This document shows positions 57,201 to 64,000 of a DNA stretch of 64,000 nt, piece by piece (positions within the stretch are counted from its first letter, which is position 1; every line of letters begins with the position of its first letter). Origin of the DNA: Saccopteryx bilineata (lineage: Eukaryota; Chordata; Mammalia; Chiroptera; Emballonuridae); NCBI RefSeq assembly GCF_036850765.1, contig NC_089495.1, positions 204,229,847 to 204,293,846 of the forward strand. The letters run 5' to 3'. The position numbers and the translations under genes were made by a program. The notes beneath the pieces are model-generated. The model was not told the origin of the DNA, did no database searches, and saw only the letters and a list, made by a program, of their open reading frames with translations.

Positions 57201-60200
57201 CCTTGGTTGCTTGTCAGATGTGCCTTGACTGGGCAGGCCCAGGGTTTCAGACCAGCGACCTCAGCATTCCAGGTCAACACTCTTCTGCACCACCACAGGC
57301 CAGGCAGTTTTGATTTGAGCTAGAAAATAATCTTTAATTTAAAAAGTGAGAACCAAAACTGGTGGCCCCAAACCACAGAAGCCAAAGACCAAGCTCAAGA
57401 CCAGACCCCAGGTATTCCGAACCCCACATCCCGCTTTCTTTCTGGCCCTCGAGGGGGTGCGCTGCTCCCAGAGGCCCTGCAATACTGGGTTGATGTGAAC
57501 AGCGTAGACGGGGAAAGCTCCTATTCCACCTCCCGGCTCCAAAAACGCATTTAACACGTTGTCCCCAGACACAGGACGTATCAGATGTTGAACTGATAAG
57601 AACAGATACCTCCGCTTGGTCTTAGCCAAAAGGCCCAGAAGCGATGTCCAGTGTTCTTATACACAATCTCTCCGAACACCCTGCAGTTGAGTCAAGAAGC
57701 ATTTGCTGAACCAGGTGAAAAAGGGATATACATACACCAGGCTGCTACAGTCTAAGTGGCTGAAACAGGGTTAAGGAACATAAAAAAAAAAAGACCCCAG
57801 TAAAAACTGACAAAGCAATTGGACAATTCACAAAAAAAATGTGAACGACTAATGAACATATGGGGATCCAGCCTAAGGCAATGACTTTCAAAGAGGTGGG
57901 CGAGATCGACACATGACACTGGTCACCGTAAGAAATGGAAGCAGCCAGCGCTCGCCTTGACACGGCTGGGCCCGGCCACGCCGCCCACGTGGGTGGGAAC
58001 TCAGCCGCAGCATGGGGCCTTTCCTGCGCCAGCACCACGTCCATGATGGTGAGCGGCCTGCTGGCAACGCAGTGTGGACAGCTGTGCTGCGCGAGCAGAG
58101 GAGCGCCTGGGGTCCGAGGCCCCAGGACTGCGAGTGAGCACACGCGAATGTAGGCCGCAGAGAAGACACCCTGCTGGGGACCCAGAGGCAGAGCCCCCTG
58201 CAGACCAGCACCTCCCTGTGCCATAAGAAGAGAAAGACCAGTGGCAAGCACCCCTGCGTGGCTTCCTCTGGTCTGCTTCAAGTGGGGCCGCGGCACCACC
58301 CCAAGGACTCAGGCCCCAATGTTCCAGCAGGTACCTGAGAGCTGCTGCTGGCTCGGAACACGCAGCCCGATGTCTCCAGCTCCACCTGCCCAGCCCTCAC
58401 CTGCGCTCAGTGCACCCTCTGCTGCCATGATCTGGAAGACAACTGTGCCCACCGCACGGTCTCCAGGAAGAGGGGCACCATCGCAGGCTGCTGTGAGCAG
58501 CCGGCCTGGCTGCCCCGCACTCCCCCCGGTGACAAGAGCACAGGAGGCAGCCATCCTGAGGTCCAGGTGCTCAGGGAAACCTGAGTGATAGCCCTAACCT
58601 GAGTGGACACGCAGAGGGGTCAGGATGAGCGGACGAAATGGCAGTGTGCCATGAACACCTTCCCTGGCCCTGGTCTGATAAGCGGGCACTGCTGGCCACT
58701 GGTGCTCACACTCAGCTACAGCCCACTCACCAGGTCCTCTGCAGACACGGGTGGGGCGGACCTCTGCACTAGCATGCCACACCTCCTAGGCTCACCAGAG
58801 CTGAGATTCTGGTTTATACGAAATGCACGCAGCCTGACCAGGCGGTGGCACAGTAGCTAGAGTGTCAGCATGGGATGCTGAGGACTAGAAAATAAGACTA
58901 GAAAACAAAATGTATTAGGTTAAACTGCATGAAGTTATTGTTTTGTAGATCAAAAAATGATTGAGTAATGCCACTATCTGAGGGATAGTACTGAATGCAT
59001 TCTATTTTTTAAATATTTAACTATATAGCCTGACAGGTGATAATGCAGTGGATAGAGCATCCCAGATTCAAAACCCCAGCCGGAGCGCGGGCTCATCCAG
59101 CTTGAGCCATGGGGTCCCCGGCTTGAGCATGGGATCAAGGGTCCCTTGGAGAACTAGATGAAAGCTGCAGCCAAATTCTACACAGAACAGATGCTTCCTT
59201 ATCAGAAAACTCCAGATTAAGAACTCCCAGTGTTTTAATTCCAACATACAAGAAACATACTCTGATTATTAAATGTAAAAGTATTCAGGCCTCAGGGGGT
59301 AGGTAAGGCTTCAGTCATCTCAGAGGATAAAATTTGGAAACAGAGGGCTGTGAGAAGTCTTTAAAGCAGACATTAAAAATCATCCTTAAGGAATTTAACA
59401 AAAATTTAACATGAGAAAAATAATCCTATCTTAATTTTAAAAGTATTGATAGAAAATAAAACTGTACAACACATACGTCTGTATATGTTATTGCAACAAT
59501 CTGCAATACCAGCACTCTGGAAACATATTAATGTCCATTGACATGGGACGGATCCAAGGAAATGACGGTACTACACAGCCATAAAGAAACTGCCGCCCTG
59601 GCCGGTTGGCTCAGCGGTAGAGCGTCGGCCTAGCGTGCGGAGGACCCGGGTTCGATTCCCGGCCAGGGCACACAGGAGAAGCGCCCATTTGCTTCTCCAC
59701 CCCTCCGCCGCGCTTTCCTCTCTGTCTCTCTCTTCCCCTCCCGCAGCCGAGGCTCCATTGGAGCAAACATGGCCCGGGCGCTGGGGATGGCTCTGTGGCC
59801 TCTGCCTCAGGCGCTAGAGTGGCTCTGGTCGCAACATGGCGACGCCCAGGATGGGCAGAGCATCGCCCCCTGGTGGGCAGAGCGTCGCCCCACGGTGGGC
59901 GTGCCGGGTGGATCCCGGTTGGGCGCATGCGGGAGTCTGTCTGACTGTCTCTCCCTGTTTCCAGCTTCAGAAAAATACAAAAAAAAACAACAACAACAAA
60001 AAAAAAAAAAAAAAAGAAACTGCCCTGGCCTGACCAGTGGTGACACAGCGGACGGAGCATCACCCGGCATGCTGAGGTCGCTGGGTTTAAACCCCCCTCC
60101 CCACTACACGGTCGTCAGCCTGAGCAAGGGTTCGCCAGCTCAACTAGAGCCCAAGGTCCCTCCCTGGTCCAATTCACAGTCAAGGCACATACGAGAAGCA

Positions 60201-61852
60201 ATAACATACTAATTAAAGTGAAGCAGTTAGTTGATGTTTCTCTCTTCCTAGTCTCCCTCTCTCTCTCTCAAAAAGAAAAAAAAAAAGAAAGAAAATAACA
60301 TGGTATCTGATGATATATGGACATGGAACACTCTAGAATCCACTATAATTAAACATGCTGCCACTTGTGCAAAAGGGGAAAGCACACACGTGCATCATGC
60401 ATGCACGCACGCACACGTGCAGGCGCACAGACACAGAAGATGGGGGTATGGGTCTCCCTGCACTCTCTGCAGGCCACCCAGCCGCTAACACTCATTTCCT
60501 CTGGGGGGCAACTGGGCCGCTGGCAGATAAGAGGGAACCTTATCGTTGTTTTATCTTTTTTGTTCCTTTTGAATTTTAAACCACTTGAGAATTTTCGTTT
60601 TTAAAAATAAAAAAAACCCTGACCGGTGGTGGCACAGCAGATAGATCATCAACCTGGAACACTAAGGTTGCCAGTTCAAAACTCTGGGCTTCATCATAGA
60701 TTTTGTTTGTTTTGTTTGTGACAGAGACAGAGAGAGGGACAGGAAGGGAGAGAGATGAGAAACAACAATTCTTCGTTGCGGTTCCTTAGTTGTTCATTGA
60801 TTGCTTTCTCATATGTGCCTTGACTGGGGGCTACAGCAGACCAAGTGACCTCTTACTCAAGCCAGTGACCTTGGGCTGAAGCCAGTAGCCTTGGGCTTCA
60901 AGCCAGTGACCTTGGACTTCAAGCCAGTGACCATGCGGTCATGTCTATGATCCCACACTCAAGTCAGCAACCCTGTGCTCAAGCTGGTGAGCCCACGCTC
61001 AAACTGGCGACCTCGGGGTCTCGAACCTGGGTCCTCTGCATCCCAGTCCAACGCTCTAGTCACTGCGCCACCGCCTGGTCAGGCTCTACACAGATTTTTA
61101 ATGAGACAATGTTGTTGTAATAAATTATATGCAATTTACATTTAACTCTCTTCCAAACGCTTTCTAAAAAAAGACTTAACATGTAGACAGCAGAGAGAGT
61201 GTGGGCTCTGTGGTCAGAAAAATGTGGGTTCCAAACCAAGTTCTGTAATGTGTGTGGGGTGCCCCATGGGCAGTCTCCTTACATGTAAAACGAGGTGTAC
61301 CCTCCCTCAAGAGATCTCCAGTCCCCTCCAGGGTCTGGTACAGAATCCATATGTGACAGCTGTATTTTTCACAGGTGAGCCTCACAGCAGACCAACAGGT
61401 GAGCCAAGTCTACTACCCCCACTTACAATGAGAAACGAGAACATAAAGGGATGCCAAGTCCCATGGCTCAGAGCGACTGAAGCCTCGTCCCAACTACCAT
61501 GACAGCTTCCTGTCCCAGTGAGCTAAATGTGAGCCAGATCAGCACATGGAGGACAACTTAGCTACACGGGAAAAGAGATCTCATTTCCCAATTAACTAAG
61601 TGAAATAGACTTTGAGGTATACTTACAGAAAGAGGTAAATTTTAAGGAGAAATTGCTGGTGAAAAAGTCAGCTCCAGTGAAAAGTAGGATAACCCCATCC
61701 TCATATTAGTCGTAAATCACAGGTCAAACAAGTACTTCAAAGCCGCAAAGAGCCCTGGCTAGATAGCTTGGTTGATTAGCGTATCGTCCTGAAGCACAGA
61801 GGTTGCCAGTTCGATCCCCAGCCAGGGCACATACAGGAGCAGATCGATATTC

Positions 61853-61883
<31 letters not shown>

Positions 61884-64000
61884 CCTCCCTCCACTTCCTC
61901 CCTCACTAAAATCAATCAATAAATATTTTTAAAAAGAAAAAAAAGCCTCAAATAGGGATATGGTGTTGAAACTGAGGAAATGAACAGAAAATGGGGAAGC
62001 AGCCCATCTGCGCCTCTGACTGGGGAACTCCTGGTGAGTCAGCTGCCTCCTGGACACCAGTCTCACTGCCCACCGCACAGCGAGCCTCCCCTCTGACCAT
62101 CTAAGTGTCACAGGGGAAATAACAAGACAAGCAAACGAAACGAAGAACAAGACGAGGACACAGTCTATGAGATAAGGAAGTACAACGCTGAATTCATTTT
62201 TAAAAATCGTATCAAAAGAGCAATAATTTTAAATCGACCCAAATGACACCAGTCTGAAAAGGGAAGGTCTGGAGAGCAAGTAGGGCACCCGGGTAAAGAG
62301 CACAGGCTCTTGATCTGACTGAAGATTTACGTCTCAGTTCTGATCTTACCTGTATAGCCCTGGACTTGTTCCTCCACTTCTCTAAGCCCATTTCCCCAGC
62401 TGTAAAATGGGGTTAATAGATACCGCTACCTCGTGGAGGCACAGCGAGAATTAAATGAGGAGACATCTGAAAAGCATCGGCATAACCCTGGCACACAGGG
62501 TTATGATCCCATGATCCCGTGGTCGCTGGCTTGAAGTCCAAGGTCATAGGTGTTCAATTAAATGACTGCTACCATTACTAGGAGAATCTGAGGATTCTAA
62601 TTCTCAAGTCCACAAACAATATAAGAATTTAAGTAGTAGCAGAATACATTGTCTCATCCTTACGTTCTTGACATCACCTCCCATCCTGTGGTAAATCCAG
62701 TTTTGATAACCCTGACATATTCCTTATGTCAGGACAACCAGTGGTCATCAGCAGAACTCTCAAAAAATGAGACAGGAAGCCTTTAGAGGAAGTAAAAACT
62801 GGGAACACATTTATGAAAAACGATTACCAACTACCTAAAGTTCAGACCCTTTGAACTAGCAATTCCATTTCAACTAGGAATCGCTGAGGAAATAAACAGA
62901 TACAGTTTATGTTAAAAGACACTCAACCTAGCCCTAATTGCAAGGAAAAATTAGAAACAACCTATTGCCCAAAAACTGGGAAGATATTAAACAACTCCAG
63001 CATATTCATAGAAAGAAATAGTATATAGCTATTAAAAATAAGTAATTCCGCCTGACCTGTGGTGGCGCAGTGAATAACACATCGACCTGGAATGCTGAGG
63101 TCGCCGGTTCGAAACCCTGGGCTTGCCTGGTCAATGCACATATGGGAGTTGGTACTTCCAGCTCCTCCCCCCTTTTCTCTCTCTGTCTCTCTCTCCTCTC
63201 TCCCTCTCCCTTTCCTCTCTAAAAATGAATAACTTAAAAATAATAATAATAAGTAATTCCAAGAGAGTGGATGACACTCAAAAATATCCAGAACAGCCTG
63301 ACCTGTGGTGGCACAGTAGATAAAGCGTCAACCTGGAAACGCTGAAGTTGCCGGTTCAAAACCCTGGGTTTGCCTGGTCAAGGCACATATGGGAGTTGAT
63401 GCTTCTTGCTCCTACCCCCTTCTCTCTCTCTCTCTCTCCCCTCTCTATAATGAATAAATAAAATCTTTAAAAAAATAATAATTTAAATAAAAAAATATAT
63501 ATCCACAACAGGCCTGACTTGTGGTGGCGCAGTGGATAAAGTGTCAACCTGAAACGCTGAGGTCGCCGGTTCGAAACCCTGGGCTTGCCCAGTCAAGGCA
63601 CATATGGGAGTTGATGCTTCCAGCTCCTCCCCCTCTTCTCTCTCCCCCCTTCTCTAAAATGAATAAATAAAATCTTTAAAGAAATAAAATAAAATAAAAT
63701 ATCCACAACAGCCGGACCAGGCAGTGGCACAGTGGATAGAGCATCAGACTGGGATGCCGAGCACCCAGGTTCGAGACCCCAAGGTCGCCAGCTTGAGCAC
63801 GGGCTCATCTGGTTTGAGCGAAAGCTCACCAGCTTGGACCCAAGGTTGCTGGCTCGGGCAAGGGGTCACTCAGTCTGCTGAAGGCCCGCGGTCAAGGCAC
63901 ACATGAGAAAGCAATCAATGAACAACAAAGGAGCCGCAACAAAGAATTGATGTTTCTCATCTCTCTCCGTTCCTGTCTGTCTGTCCCTATCTGTCTCTCT

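Overview
This window is a gene-poor-looking but genic piece of a mammalian nuclear genome, almost certainly from a bat outside the fruit-bat family. The reasons are interrupted coding exons with GT/AG splice sites, old mammal-wide MIR elements, L1 3' ends, and a very dense set of tRNA-headed SINEs of the kind I know from bat genomes (heads beginning CCCTGGCCGGTTGGCTCAGCGG and GCCTGACCTGTGGTGGCGCAG). Recently active hAT and Tc1/mariner-type DNA transposons with intact target-site duplications also fit a bat. I cannot fix the family or species from sequence alone.

Two protein genes are present, both on the minus strand. The right third (about 44.8 to 64.0 kb) is the 3' part of MAPRE1 (EB1, the microtubule plus-end tracking protein): coding exons 3 to 7 are intact, while the start codon exon lies beyond the right edge. 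The left part (about 2.7 to 27.1 kb) is EFCAB8, an EF-hand plus WD40-repeat protein. At least 18 coding exons can be read with matching splice phases, and the EF-hand exons come first. MAPRE1 followed by EFCAB8 in the same orientation is the arrangement I recall from human 20q11.21. The most 3' large exon of EFCAB8 carries an apparent one-base frameshift.

Between and within the genes the sequence is mostly repeats. There are about 11 long tRNA-type SINEs (called type A here), about 14 short ones (type B), about 10 of a third type (C) and four of a fourth (D), many with clear target-site duplications and several nested in each other or in an L1. DNA transposons include a 594-bp mariner-like deletion derivative at 600 to 1193, a 334-bp hAT element at 22146 to 22479, a 213-bp hAT-like element at 34169 to 34381, a mariner-like element split by a SINE at 23116 to 23762, and a small inverted-repeat element near 46.7 to 46.97 kb. 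Tandem repeats include a 136-bp unit array ending about 18 bp from an EFCAB8 splice donor, a 76-bp unit array of about 20 copies (27.87 to 29.37 kb), a 66 to 68-bp array of 7 copies (33.45 to 33.92 kb), a 25-bp array and a long purine tract. A degenerate U2 snRNA copy lies in a MAPRE1 intron.

I found no prokaryotic-style system, CRISPR array or intact viral gene. The most notable observations are the EFCAB8 frameshift, the young DNA transposons, and the minisatellites placed against gene structure.
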